Positions 39,089-52,255 are shown, counted from the first letter of the stretch. The stretch: 64,000 nt of DNA from Sternotherus odoratus (GCA_032164245.1 JAVMKO010000004.1:34325626-34389625); one strand, 5' to 3'. The notes: generated from the letters alone by a model not told the origin. Program-made: numbers and translations.

Positions 39089-40947
39089 TACCAGAGTCCC
39101 CTTTCTCAGTGTTTGCTTGGCTCAGTTGGTCTCGCTGGGACTGTCACAGTGCCATTTGTGTCCCCAGTGTATGTAATTTTCCTAATCAGTTACCAGTTCT
39201 AGGATGCCATAATACATTAGCATAGTTCCTTAGTGTCATGCCTTTTGTGAAATAGACTAGACTAATGTTCCCCATCAAACACATGATGATATCCTGATCC
39301 ACATGTAATGTCTACAGTCTGTTCTGAACACCTTGCTCACCTGAAGTTCTCCAACAGCTGCCTAGATAAGATGAGTCCCAGAATGTATTCTGAACTGAAT
39401 CTTGAAAGTAGCAGGACTCAAGATGGGGCTGTAAATAAGTGTTTTGGGCATGTTTTTATACTGTCAAGTCACTTTTGATACCATTCTCTAGAGTTGCTTA
39501 AAGCAGATTAGAAAAATCAAGTAACTGGAGATCTTGTCATTTGGCTCAATGTTACAAGCATTGAAAGGTATGGTGGCAAAAGTGCAGTCCAGAATGGAGA
39601 ATCTCCTCCTGGGCAACACTACAGGAAGAAGCTTTGCTATGTGTACATGGCATGTGTTCATGGATTTCATAATTCAAATAAATGTTTTTTAGCATTTCCT
39701 AATGGAAGTTGTAAAATATTTTACAATCATGTGCATTTACAATGCACTTCACAAGACACAGATAAGACCCATTTTGTGCTTTGAAGAACTTAAAATGTAG
39801 AAAGATATGGACAATCAAAAGATAGAAGAAGCTAATTTGTTCTTTATTGGTGAAGGGTTCCCTAAACATTGAAAGTGAAAGCAACAGCTGTGTAACAGCA
39901 CAGGAGTTTAGAACAGTAGAATACCCTTTCTGATCTTCTACACTGTATTCTCTGTGCCTTATGAAGTACACCGTCAGCACTCAGTGATAGAGTTGACATT
40001 GGTATTCTTCACTTCTAGTACTAAACTGTTGTTTGCTGCTGCTTTCGGCTGCAATTGTGCAGAAGGGGCACTTCATATCACCATTTGAAAAAAAAAAAAC
40101 CTCTTCCTCGGTCTTCTGAAATATTCTTGGGTCTCAGTTCACCTTTATTGCTGTTGGTTGTGTAGGTTTATTTTGAAAATAGTTCATCCACAAAGGGGTT
40201 TTGAAAAATGCATAGTAAAAATAGTACTCAAAAGATTTGGAATACACTTAAGCATGTGCTTAAATTTTAAATACGTGAGGAGTCCCATTGATGACTTAAA
40301 GAACAACTCTTGTGTAAAGCTTTAGTATGTGCATGGATGTTTGCAGAACTGGGGTCTATAAGAATAGGTGCTTGGGAGATAGGTCTCTGTATCCAAATGT
40401 TAGACTGACTTGAAGCCTAAACTAGGAAAACTTTAACTTTGTATTAATTAGTACTGTTAAACATTAATACTTTGGTTACTGCAACTGTGCTTAATTCTGA
40501 GTCATTCCACCATTTTACATCCCTAAATACTAAATTAACTGAAAAAAAATAAAGAAAACATAGTGCATTATTTGCCTTGCCTGTTTGAAGTGAAGTTCTT
40601 AGTCATCTTTAAGGATTTGTGTATATGATCAGTGTTTACATAACATTTGTTAATGTATAATTTTAATTTGTTTTAAATCAACTAATGTTGCATTGGGAAA
40701 ATTCTATTGGCAACTTGATCCTGGCTTGAGTCTAACTTTCACACCAAAGCACAGTACTGAATAAGATACACTTGTATTAAAATGAGTCAGATTTCCCTAT
40801 TTGGTTTTGCCCTTTAGACTTTAAATGATGCAATCAATTTACCTGCAATGACACAAGAGGCAGTCTGTTGTTAATTTGTAATACAACAGTGCCCAGAGGC
40901 CCCAAACAACATAGAGGTTTTATTGTGCGAGGCAATTTAGAAACTTA
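39089..40947. other. Intron sequence, nothing certain
   Basis: About 40240-40375 is a diverged palindromic amniote repeat (cttaagcatgtgcttaaat, gtcccattgatgac, gtttgcagaactggggtct). The rest is unassigned AT-rich sequence. Confidence 0.45.
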
Positions 40948-41263
40948 CAGTAGACTCTCGATTTATCCAGAATTGCATTAACCAGGTTGTGGATTAACCA
41001 GGATGTCAAAAAAAAATAAATGTGTGTAACTTGCGTAACTCGCAGGGCCAGCTCTGGCTTTGTTGCCACCCCAAGCACACCAAAAAAACCCCACCCACCA
41101 GGGTGCAGGGCAGCCAGTGAACCAACCCCCCCTCCTCCAGTGCAGGGTGGATGGTGAACCAACCCCCTCCCCCCCCATATTTCCTATGGATGGTGATTAT
41201 CCGGGATTTTATTAACTAGGTTTAATTTTTTCCCTATCATCCTGGATAATTAAGAGTCTACTG
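40948..41263. mobile_element. Tigger/pogo-like MITE
   Basis: Ends cagtagactctcgatttatc and ggataattaagagtctactg are inverted repeats flanked by TA on both sides (40946-40947 and 41264-41265), as in pogo-group Tc1/mariner elements. Inside is an imperfect tandem pair around agtgaaccaaccccccct and ggtgaaccaacccccc. No transposase. Confidence 0.75.
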
Positions 41264-41708
41264 TATAACAAAATGTAGTCCTTGTGATCTAAATTTATAT
41301 GCAATATTCTTCAATCACTCTAAACTTGACTCAACAACCATAAATAATTTTCACAGGTAAAGCATGAAATAAGAGAGAAATTGTCTGGCACTTAAATTTA
41401 AAGCCGTTTACGTACATCTGACTACCCCCTTGTGAAGCTGACAAGTATTGTGCCATTTTACTTGGAGAGGGAGAGGGAGCTAAAGAGACTTGTTCCAAAC
41501 TATGTGTAGAAATTTAGTACATTACATTATCATTTTAAAAATTATGTCCTGTAGAAGTGTAATTTGTTTGCCTCCTTTTTTAAAATAACAAGGAGCATCT
41601 GGGAATACTGTATTCCGTATAGTCTACTGGAAGAGCAGGTGTTTGGGTTAGGAAAGAAATGGGCATAGATAAAGGGAGTGATGGTGGTGAGAGAGGATGT
41701 CCATCTGG

Positions 41709-42414
41709 AATCAGAGAGGTAGCCGTGTTAGTCTGGAATAGCAGAGGTAACAAAGGGTATGTCTTCACTACAGGAGTAGGTCAATTTTCCCTTAATTCGA
41801 TTTTCTAAAGTCTACTTTAGAAAATCGAATCAGTGTGTCCCCACCAGGACAGCAGGTCGACAGTGGTCGACACTGTCTGTCCTTAAACTTTTTGCAGGGT
41901 CGACATAGCCCGCATTGCACTGTGGGTAGGTAGCCCACAGTGCCGGGACTGCCGGACCCCCCCGCCTGCCCGAGCAGCCCCGCGAACCGCCCCGCTCGCC
42001 CAAGCAGCCCTGCGCCGGACCCCCCCCCCGCGCCTGCTTGGGCGGGCGGGGGGGGGTCCGCGGGGCTGCTTGGGCGGGGGGAGGGGTCCGCGGGGCTGCT
42101 CGGAGGTCAGAGGCTTAAAGTCAGATGCCTCTTCACTACATCACAATTGACATAGAGAGGTCGATTTTAGCGCTACTTCTCTTGTCAGGCAGGAGTTATA
42201 AAGTCGATTTTGAGGGCCCTTTAAATCGACTTTAAGGGCATGCGTGTGAAGACAGGTACACGTTTATTTCGACTTAACGTCGTTAAAGTCGACGTTAAGT
42301 CATAGTGAAGACATGCCCAAAGAGTCCTGTGGCACCTTAAAGACTAACTAAAGTATTGAAGCATAAGCTTTCATGGGCTAATACCCACTTTGTCGGATGC
42401 AAGCAGTGGAAGAC
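41709..42414 (+). mobile_element. PLE-type terminal insertion interrupted by a Harbinger MITE
   Basis: Outer sequence: aatcagagaggtagccgtgt and gcagaggtaacaaa, then after the nested element agagtcctgtggcacctta, gcataagctttcatgggcta and ccactttgtcggatgc. The 11-base word tgtccatctgg flanks it perfectly (41698-41708 and 42415-42425). Without the nested element it is about 139 bp and not palindromic. The hammerhead-like core is degraded here. Confidence 0.75.
41755..42318. mobile_element. Harbinger MITE nested in the PLE-type repeat
   Basis: Ends gggtatgtcttcacta and tagtgaagacatgccc are inverted repeats. The host word AAA is duplicated on both sides (41752-41754 and 42319-42321), a 3-bp duplication typical of PIF/Harbinger. 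Comparison with other copies of the outer repeat shows the empty-site sequence acaaagag. Its last 170 bases match the right end at about 60755-60922 of the Myb-carrying Harbinger. A hairpin sits at about 41797-41830 and a GC-rich inverted block at about 41950-42105. Confidence 0.8.
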
Positions 42415-42425
42415 TGTCCATCTGG

Positions 42426-44335
42426 TTTCTGTACTTCTTGTTAAATATGTAATTGCTGTGGGACAGGCTAGTTCAGTAGGCTATTATTTCAAAAATTGGG
42501 TAACTTACTTTTATTTAAAACCTTGGATTTATTCTTGTCACCAGAGCTTTTTGAAGTGTTCATATTTCAAGGGTGTGTATTTTTGTTGATGTTTAAAGTC
42601 CTTTTGCCTGCTTGTGGTTTTATGCCCCTGGCTGCTGATGACAAAAAAAGATTTCCTTAGAATGCTGTAACACCATAAAGAAATATCTTTGTATATCAAC
42701 ATGACTCACTAATTCCCAATGAAAAAGTTGCTACATCATCATCTGAACTAGCATATCCATTACTATATAATCATAACTGTTATAGATGATTATCTGTATG
42801 GGTACAAAATATTGATTGACGAACATTAAATTGATTAGGGTTTTAATTCTTACCTTGAAGTCAACAACCTCTAGTTCTTAGTGATCCTTCTAATCCTAAG
42901 CACTGCAGAAAGAGAAAAGGGAAAATGGTCACCCATCATTATTTGCTTTCTAGATTTTTACTTAGCCATGGAGACAGGTGGGGCAGGTGAGATGCTGTGC
43001 CTAGAGTTATTTTTGTTCTCTGCAGAAACTCTTCTGAAGAACTATGAACCACAGTTATGAAGGCAGGGGTGGGGAGGAACCTAATATGGAGCATGAGTTT
43101 CATGACTGGAAGCTCTGGGGGGCGTTTTTTTTTCTTTTCTTCATTTTGTGAGTCTGTGATCTTGTCTCAGAAAGCACCAGGGCTGCTTCCATTTGTCTAT
43201 AGAATAATGTTTGAGTCTTCTAGCACAGTTTGTGTTTAGGGGGTACTTTATGATGAGCCTATGAAGTAGGCTGATCTCTTTTCAGTCTGCACACTCACCT
43301 GAAAAATGTCTCCACATTGACTGGAAAAACATGCATTATAAAGAGATACTGGGGGGAGGAGAGTCAGTTTTACATGATTAAAGAGACTTGGGTCAGAAGA
43401 GAACAAAAAAAAAGAGAAAAATATGGATGGTGGGTCAGAGCCCATAAGAGCTAGAATTGTCACAGGATGGGAAGCAGGGAAGGAGAAAATAGATGTGCCT
43501 TGTGTAACAGTGAACCAACCAGGCTAGAGAAACAACCCATCTCTTTTCTGTTTGAGTCACCTAGTAAAAGTTGAAACAAATAAGAGCTGGTCTTTTTAAT
43601 GCCTGCTCTTCCAAGAGACTGCAACAGACCACATCAGTTTATGAAAGGTCATGCTCCCTGTGTTGAACTAAGCATTCACGGTAAAGGAATAGCACTTAAT
43701 GAAGAGGAAATGCCATCAGCAATACACCCAGGCATTTTAGCAGACTAAATGAGCCTTTAAAATGCTAGGGAATAGAGGCATCCAAAGTATCAGAGAAGCC
43801 CAAAGAATTCACTTAAGAGAATCCCTTATTATCCTCTTCCTCTTCATCCCCTCCATATTATTTCTGAAAAAAGAGAAGTGGCAGTATTTAAGAAAGCAGA
43901 ACCTTTAATTATATAGCCTCATCAGACTCAGGCAGTCCCAAAAAAACTTAAAACAGAAGAAAGCAAATTAATGGAGGAGGGTTCAGGCTGAGTGTTACTA
44001 CATGTAACACTGAGGAATTCATATTTAAGGGACTCCTGTCCCCCTTTTTCTGGAAGTGATTCCAATAATGGTTTGAATATACAATAGGCGAAAATTAGAA
44101 ACTCATAAAGAGGTGAACAGTGTATTGGTGAAGCAGCTGCATCGTTTTGAAGCTGATATTTAGGATGTAAATGTAGTAGAGTCTCTTAACAAAACCATAT
44201 TTATTATGTAGAAAACAACCTTTTTTTTAAAAAAAAAAAAAAATGGCTGGAACCTGAAACTTTGCTCACAGAATAGGTGAATAGTGTTAGTCTTCCAGTC
44301 TTGCCTCATCAGTAAGACTAATTCCTAACCTGGGG
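42426..44335. other. Intron sequence, nothing recognised
   Basis: AT-rich unique sequence with a T run at 43125-43134 and a poly(A) run near 44229-44243. Confidence 0.5.
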
Positions 44336-44603
44336 CTTGTCTTCACTAAAGTGGGGAGGGATTGATCTTTTGGCGATCGATTTATCACGTCTCGTCAAGA
44401 CGTGATAAATCGATCACCAGCAGTGCCCCTGTCGACTCCAGAACTCCAGCTTGCCAAAAGGTGCAAGCTGGAGTCGACGGGGGAGCACGCCGCTGCCCGC
44501 CACCATGAGGACGGCAGGTAAGTCGGCTGTAGATACACTGAATTCAGCCATCTACAGCCGATGATCTCCCCTCCCCTCCCCCCGTGAAGACCAGCTCCTG
44601 GAA
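44336..44603. mobile_element. Harbinger-like MITE made of three hairpins
   Basis: Starts gggcttgtcttcacta and ends gtgaagaccagctcc, imperfect inverted ends. Between them lie three consecutive hairpins: tcgatttatcacgtct with its complement (about 44377-44413), gtcgactccag...gctggagtcgac (about 44432-44479) and cggctgtagat...atctacagccg (about 44523-44563). Related to 27936-28147. Confidence 0.6.
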
Positions 44604-44617
44604 TCAAAATCTCCAAA

Positions 44618-44864
44618 GGTATGTCTGCAATGCAATTCAAAACCTGCATCTGGCCTGTGCCAGCTGGCTTCACCTTGGACTAAGGTGCTGTTTAATTACA
44701 GTGTAGATGTTGAGCTTGACCTGTAGGACTCTGCAAGGTAGGAGGGTCCCAAAGCCCATGCTGCAGTCTGAGCTTGAACGCCCACACTGCAAGTGATGAG
44801 CCCCTTAGCCCAAGTCACATGGCATGGACCAGTTACTGGTTCTGAATTGCAGCATAGACATACC
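44618..44864. mobile_element. Small MITE with ggtatgtct ends
   Basis: Ends ggtatgtctgcaatgcaatt and gaattgcagcatagacatac c are imperfect inverted repeats about 21 bases long. No coding capacity. The target duplication is unclear. Confidence 0.6.
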
Positions 44865-47460
44865 CCAAGAGGGAGAAGGTAGTTTTATTTTCATTCTTCT
44901 TTAGTCCCTGGATACTTTTGAAATAGCCAGTTGATGCCAACTGTGCTGATAGTCTCAGTTCAGTTCCTAGTAGACAGACATGCCACAACTGATTTTATTC
45001 ATCCCATTTAATAATCCTGATGGAAGATACTGACTTTCTTTTGCTACCTTCCTGGAGGCTTAACTTGTGCTGACATCCTGGAAGTAAAAAGCGTTTTTGG
45101 GTTTAGACACTGGACTAGAAATTAAGAGATCTGATTTCCCCCAGAGACTTCCTGTGTGACCTGGGGTAAATCACTTTATGGGTGCTTGTTTGTAAAATGG
45201 GGGCAATAATACTTGCTTCCACCTCTTGTGACTCTTCTCTATATAGATTGTAAGCCCTTGGGGACAGGGAGTGTCTCATAGCATTGATGCATATCGAGCA
45301 CAATGGGACCCTGATCTTTGGGAAGATCTAGGAATTGCCAAAATGTGAATAATAAAAACAAACCATTACCACCCCCTATTGTATCATTTAAATTAATACT
45401 ATTTGAATGGGTGTTTGAGTGCAGTAGTTGCCTAAGGTTATACATTCTGAATTCTAGCATGCAGGTATAATGAGTAACATTTTAGAGCCAGATCCTCAGC
45501 TGGTGTAAATGAGCATAGTTTATTTGACTCTAATGCAGGGGTAGAAAGAGTATTGGTGTGACCTGGGCTATGCTGGGTCTTGTAGAAGTGGGGGATTTGA
45601 ATGAGGAGAAGGTAGGTACCTCACGCACTGGGTGTCATCCTAGGCACAGAGATCAGCAGTGAAGAGGCTCAAAAACACTTGGGGAAAGGAAACTAAGGGT
45701 ATGAAGTTGGCATTGTTTGTGGACTGAAAAAAGCAAGGGAGGACACAGCCAGGAAGAAGATCTGAGATGTTGGTGTCACCTAGTTGTGCAGGACAGCAAT
45801 GGTGAAAACCGTTGAAACATGACACTGTAGGCAAGAGACAAGGCTGCGTGGGTTGGAGGACAGCAGTGTGGGTGTTGGGACGATCTCAGAGGAGAAAGCT
45901 GCAGTAATCAAAGCTGAGGATGACTGGGATGTGGACAACTTTAGGTGTTGTACAGAAAGGGAGACAACTCTCTTTTGACTATATTGAATGTTTTCTGAAG
46001 AAAGAAGCCGCAAGGACTGATAGCAGCCTGGATGTGTAAAGAGAATAAATGAAGGGCCAACATTAGCCCTAAGGCCAGGTATAGTTTTCACTTGTATCTT
46101 GCTCCTGCATGCTGTATAGTTGCTTGAATTACATATTTTGCTCCAATTATGCTTTTGCATCCCCCGTTTAGATTGTGCTAATTTCCTCCAAAGATGCTCT
46201 CATTGCTATAGTTTGAGAAGTAGTTGCTACTGTGGTCTCTTCAGTAACTGAAGGTGCAGGAATAGGACTTAGTGGAGTTGGCTTAGTAACTTCACCGCAG
46301 TGTATGTCATTCAGGGGCCTCATGGAACAATTTTCCTCACAGGGCCTCTGCAAATATGTTGGAGATGGGCCTTGAGCAGTTGGCCTGGGTTTAGCTTTTC
46401 CATAGCAGAGGCTGTAGTAATGCTAGTCATTGATCCAGAGACTTTCAGCCTGGGGGGGGGGGGGGGGGCGGGGTTTGGCTACATAATTTCTCTCTTCCTG
46501 TAAACTGAATGAGAGAAGTTTTGCTAGTGATTTTGTCTATTGAAAGAACTTAGCTGTGTCTGAGTGAAAGAGTAAATGGCTAAAACTGAGTTGTTTTGTT
46601 TCCCCCCGCTACCTCTCCAGCGTGCACAGGCAGCTCCAGTCATCTTCTTGCTGTGCTTTCCTCATGTAGTAGAGGTGAATGTGAGTTGTCAGCAGAAAAC
46701 CTAAATCCCAAATACTTTTTGAGAATCAGCTAATCAACACTTTTATACTGGAAAAGGGGAGTCTGGGCCCGAGATCACTCTACACTGCCACCCAGGAGAC
46801 CTGACAGAACACTACTTCAGGCGTTTACATGTCAGTGCAGAAATAATTATAATAAACAATAAACATATGTTGCAGTGGTGATGCTGTGAGTCTTTGGAAT
46901 AAATTGTAGCTTGTGTTTCACATCAGCATCTTTTGGCAGCCAGTTTATAGTGCCATTGTAATCTTAAAGGAGATTCCTTTCTCTCAGCTGGTTGGAAAGG
47001 AGAAGCACTATTTGAGAGGGACGGAGTAATGGAAAAACTATCAGTGCAGAATCGTCTGGCTGTGCCAGAAGGACAAGAGAAACTGGATGTGGTTAATTAG
47101 GTCTCAACTTTATTCCTAAATGTCAAAGTACCTGCAAGGTAAGTGTGTGGTGCAGATAATTCCATAATCATTTACATATACCCAGGATGTGGCTGCATTC
47201 AGCTCTCCACTTTTACCTATCCTGGTCCACAGCCAATATGCTGCTGGGACCTAACCACCTCTCCTTGGATGCAGGTTCAGAGGGGCTATAAAGGAGGAGG
47301 GGAGTTGTCTCCCTGTCATAGGAGTCCCTGCCCATTTCTGCCCCTTTATAAAAAACAAAAAAACAAATTAAAAAAAACCCCTAAAACCAAACAATCCATG
47401 CTTATGTCGAGAGTTGCAACATTGCAGCCTAACCCCCATTTCAGCCCCAGCTAAGCCACT
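44865..47460. other. Intron sequence with one CORE-SINE and a G tract
   Basis: About 45115-45305 is a CORE-SINE remnant: cctgtgtgacctggggtaaa, gtaaaatgggggcaataata and attgtaagcccttggggaca. A G tract occupies about 46452-46471. Nothing else is recognised. Confidence 0.55.
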
Positions 47461-47468
47461 AACACACT

Positions 47469-47814
47469 CAGGGCTGGCGACAGGAATTTTGGGGCCCCGT
47501 ATGCAGATCGTGTGCCCCCCCCCCGGTCTCCTGCCGCCCGCGCCCCCCGCCCCCCCCCCCCCCCCAGCCGGTCTCCCGCATGAGCTCTGGCCGCGTGGCC
47601 CGGCCGGGAGAAGCAAAGGGGGGCGGGGTGAGGCTGCTGGGTGCCGGGGTAGGGGGCTGATGAGCGCTGCAGCGGCTGCCCGGAGCCGCGCCTTGCTCAA
47701 AGACCCGGTGACAAGGGGGTACAGCTGTGTACTGGGCCCCAGATTTAAGGGCCCCCCCTTAAGTCTGGGGCCCGGTACAGCTGTACCCGTTGTACCCCCC
47801 TGTCGCCGGCCCTG
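47469..47814. mobile_element. hAT-type MITE with perfect 8-bp TSD
   Basis: Ends cagggctggcgacagg and cctgtcgccggccctg are inverted repeats with one mismatch. The word aacacact flanks both sides perfectly (47461-47468 and 47815-47822). The GC-rich interior holds an inverted pair, gtacagctgtgtactggg and cccggtacagctgtac, about 47719-47787. No transposase. Confidence 0.85.
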
Positions 47815-47989
47815 AACACACTGTAGGAAAGGCGAAAAAACCCTATATCATCTTGGCCAATCTGGCAGTGAGGCAAAAAATTGCTTCCCTGCCCCCTGAG
47901 AAAGGGGCAAGTAATGTTTTGCAAATAGCTGCTGTGGGCATTACCTGGTATTTAACTCTTTCCATGGGTGGGAGGATGGGGGCTGCTCC

Positions 47990-48232
47990 ACCTGGTCCAG
48001 ATAAGAGGGCTTTTCCTGCATCAGCATGGATCTAAATCTGCATCAGCTGCCTTCAGCTCCCAGTGGCCACCATTCCCTGTTTCTAGCCAATAGGGGCTGC
48101 AGGGATGTGCTGGCTGCTGCAGCTTCCTGCAGCTCCCATTGGCAGGGAACACTGAATCACACTCAATATAAACAAACTGTGTTGCGCCCCACTAATGGAT
48201 TACCCTGATGGGCCACAGGTTGCCCACCACTG
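47990..48232. mobile_element. hAT-like MITE, 3' end only
   Basis: Ends gggccacaggttgcccacca ctg, which resembles the right end of the gggcaaact-type hAT families. The upstream part has the cagctcccattggcaggga phrase seen in the element at 31232. The left end was not found. Confidence 0.45.
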
Positions 48233-51200
48233 ATCTAAATAATCTCTCCTCTTCCAGTCACTTCAGGTGGGGAAAATGGGTCTATGTCCCCATGCTGACC
48301 TGGTCTGAAGCTGAAACTGCAAGTCTCTCTGGTTATCTAGTCTTTAAAGGGTCCACATACCTTTACCTACAAACCAGACAATGGCCCCCATCACTTAAAT
48401 TGTGGTACAGTCATTTGCATTGGGATGATTCTGAATTTCATTTCCAAGGGAGTGAAACCCCTTTGGTTGACAATCAGGCTGGGATAGGCTAGGCAAGGAA
48501 AAGCCTCTTGAGTACCTGAGACACCCCTATGTACTATACTTTGTAGTCACCATTTATCCCTATTGGAACATGAAACTAGCCTGTTTCATGTAAATGGGTG
48601 GGTAGATCAAGTCTGCTAATTGGAGGACTTCTGGGTTTTATTATATTGCATGGATTTCCAGTGTATTCTTAAAATTCTTACTTTATCCTCTGTGGAGAAA
48701 TCAGGAAAATGGAAACTTGACTGGGTTTATAAATGTACTTTAAAAAACGAGCTGCAATAGGTAGGCTTTGTGCTTCAGCATAGTTTACATCACTTGTATA
48801 GTGTGCACTTGTCCTTCCTCTTTCTTTGTCTATTTTGCTATCCTTTTTGCTGTACATGTCTGATTCTTTATCTGTGTGTCTCACTGTCTTCCTAATAGTC
48901 TTTCCTTTCTTGTTGAATAGCAGTGCTGAGCTTCTGTACTGAAACACTTTAGCCAATGCAACTGCTACCAGTGAAATAATTGAAGACAGCTTCATACACA
49001 GCAGTTACCACAGGCAAAATGCTTCATTGCGTGAGCTTGGCGTCACTGTTCTTCTCCAGCTGCCAACAGATGTCTAACTGGGAGTATATGAGAAAGGTAG
49101 TCCTAACTCAGCAGTGAATAACTTCCAATATGTGCAGCTCCATTTCTCAAAAGTTTAAGTCACTAGATCTCGCCAAGATCTGCATAAGTTAGGAGAAGTT
49201 GTTAGGCCAAATCATTAGATTGCAGAGCGGTGAAGTCAGTTGGGACTGTTTGTATGAGTGGAATATTTGGCCCATGCTGCGATAATCAAAAACAAAACAA
49301 AAATACTGATGGGTTGTAAGGACCCTGAAAAGAGACTTGACTTTTAAAGGTCTTCATTGTACATCTTGTGCATAGAGCGTTCTATAGGAGCTTATTTGTA
49401 AATTAGATTTACACACACTTTTTCACACTCCTGACTTCTCCTATTTTATCAAATATATCTTCTGTCCATGGAAGCATGCAAATATTTTGAAGTGGAAAAA
49501 TCTTTTCAAAAGGGGGTTGGCAAGATTCACCCTATAGCGGAAAGTTGGTTAAGACCCTAGCAATCATAATGTTGTTTTAATGTCACTTTTCAACTTAAGT
49601 ATTCCTAGAAAAATATCCGGAAATAATTCAATATTAATGTATAGTTATCTCTAAAATATAAATAGTCACTGTCTTGATTAGATATACAAGCTGCAGGCAG
49701 AGCTATCCTTCTGTCTTTTCCCATAGGATAAATGGTTATGAAAGACTAACACAACTGCAGTTCTACTTTTTTTCATTCCTAATTCTGTAATGACATGCAG
49801 GCAGGGAAACAGCTATGCCTGCAGAGACCCTTGTTGGCTGCAGTTGGACTCTGTATAGGCACAGGGCCTGCCTGTTCACTCATCTCCTTCCAGGATCGGA
49901 GCCTGCATTAGGAAAAAGAGCACATACGCACATAGTACCACATATTTTGTAAAGATTAATATACTGCAAGCATTTACAGACAAAGTCCAGCTAGTCATTC
50001 TCCATTTAAGACTTCAAATAGCATCGATTAGGATTTGATTAAATGGATATTCTGTAAATAGTGCTAAGTTTAATAGGGACTGTGGAAAAACATTGGAAAA
50101 CTTTTTACATGTACAGTGGGGTCATGTTTCTGGTGCAGAATGAGGGTGGGGGTTGGGCACAGCTTCTCTCCTAAGCATTCCAACACAGCAGGTGCCTGAT
50201 CCAGCTTCTGTCAAAGCCATGGAAATCCATTCTGCTGACTTGAGTAGAAGCTGGACTTGGCCACAGAAGCTGTAGTTCAGCAGCCAAAGCACCACCAAAC
50301 ACTAGGAGGTCAGTGCTGGGTTGTAAAGGAATAGAGTATCTAAGGTCATCTGTGAATTTTTGTTAAGCCTAATGTTCCTGAAGACATGGTCTCTGCTCCT
50401 GCCTCTTTTGGGGTATAATGCTTCCCGACTCCTCCTTCTTGCCCCATAACATGGCTCTATTTCTGGAACTTTCATTTGCTAAGTATGCTTGCTTAAATAC
50501 TAAGAGCTACATCCTCCCTAAGAGCTACATCCTCCCCAAGACCAGGCCTACCCATTTTGTCAGCCAGGGAGGAAAATTGTTTGAGCTTTCCCCACCTACC
50601 CCACTGGCAAAAACAAACCAATTGGTGGAGGGGGTGGGGTGGGAACTTCTGACCAATGAGCAGAATGAAAACAGCAGGCTAATTAGTGTGCATAAATAGT
50701 GGAGTGGTGCAATAATATGGCACTCCCTGGAGGTTGGTGGTCAGGAGAGTTACCCAGGATTTTCTGAACCCAAAGCCGTGGCAACTTAACTGTTTCTTTC
50801 CAGGCAATGCCAGGAATAAATCAGTGGAGATGCAGCACCTCCCTCTGATAAATGCTTTACACAAACCAGAGTGCTTTTACCTCATATAAAACTACCTCAT
50901 TGGGTCTCAAGCACACTATATGCCGTAGCAGTAGGTTCAGAGCAACCCATACATTTGTTAGCCACAGTCTGTGATGATTTCAAGTGATCAACAGCCAGGC
51001 TTCAGCAGACCTTCCTTCCAGACAGCTGATGGGGAGTGTAAGTGTCAGCTCCTGGCCTGAAGAGAAGCTCCCTAGGACTGCTCTGAGATATTTACATTCA
51101 CATAATCTTTTATATCTAACTCTCTCTCAAAACACAACTTGTAGTAACCCCTATGGGTCACCAATTCTCTTAGCTTCAACAATTTGCTCGTTATTTCTTA

Positions 51201-51294
51201 CTGGCAAAGCATTTCTAGTCCTAATAATAAAACTTTTATATGTCAGGAATACTCAAAACCAAGGTCACTATCCACTCACTTTCTTCAGAATAAC
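48233..51294. other. Intron sequence, nothing recognised
   Basis: No repeat family or exon could be supported. cctaagagctacatcctccc at about 50516 is a local 17-bp tandem duplication. Confidence 0.5.
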
Positions 51295-52250
51295 ATGAGG
51301 GACCATACTGGGTCAGACCAAAGGTCCAGCCAGCCCAGTATCCTGTTTACCGACAGTGGCCAATGTCAGGTGCCCCGGAGTGAGTGAACTTAACAGGTAA
51401 TGATCAAGTGATCTCTCTCCTGTCATCTATCACCATCCTCTGACAAACAGAGGCTAGGGACACCATTACTTAGCCATCCTGGCTAATAGCCATTGATAGA
51501 CTTAATCCAGTTCTCTTTTAAACCCTGTTATAGTCCTAGCCTTCACAACCGCCTCAGGCAAGGAGTTCCACAGGTTGACTGTGTGCTGTGTGAAGAACAA
51601 CTTCCTTTTATTTGTTTTAAACCCACTGCCCATTAATTTCATTTTGGTGGCCTGTAGTTCTTATATTATGGGAACAAGTAAATAACTTTTCCTTATTCAC
51701 TTTCTCTACCCTACTCATGATTTTATAGAACTCTATCATATCCCCTCTTAGTCGCCTCTTTTTCAGGTTGAAAAATCTTCGTCTCTTTAATCCTCATATG
51801 GGACCTAACACCTAATCATTTTAGTTGCCCTTCTCTGAACCTTTTCTAATGCCAGTGTATCTTTTTTGAGATGAGAAGACCACATCTGTATGCAGTATTC
51901 AAGATGTGGGTGCACCATGGATTTATAAAAGGACAATAAGATATTCTTCGTCTTATTCTCTATCCCTTTTAAACGAATCCTAACATTCTGTTTGCTTTTT
52001 TGATTGCTTCTGCACACTGTGTGTCTTCAGAGAACTATCCACAATGACTCCCAATATTTTTTTCCTGATTAGTTGTAGCTAAATTAGCCCCCAGCATATT
52101 GTATGTATAGTTGGGGTTATTTTTTCCAAGGTGCATTGCTTTACATTTATCCATATTAAATTTAATTCACCATTTTGTTGCTTAATAACTTAGTTTTGTG
52201 AGATCTTTTTGAAGTTCTTCACAGTCTGGTTTGGTTTTAACTATCTTGAG
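51295..52250 (-). pseudogene. CR1 LINE fragment, antisense
   Basis: The minus strand encodes the end of a CR1 reverse transcriptase (FYKSMVHPHLEYCIQMWSSH and LALEKVQRRATKMI, 51805-52017), followed by the CR1 3' region. That region ends at gggtcagaccaaaggtccag and gaccatactgggtc on the plus strand, the mirror of the CR1 tail at 54950-55025. Frames are broken and the 5' part is missing. Confidence 0.8.
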
Positions 52251-52255
52251 CAGAT

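Noticed and set aside
48678..48995. 105-residue antisense frame in intron 1
   Set aside because: No recognisable domain, repeat-free but AT-rich. Length is within chance for this amount of sequence.
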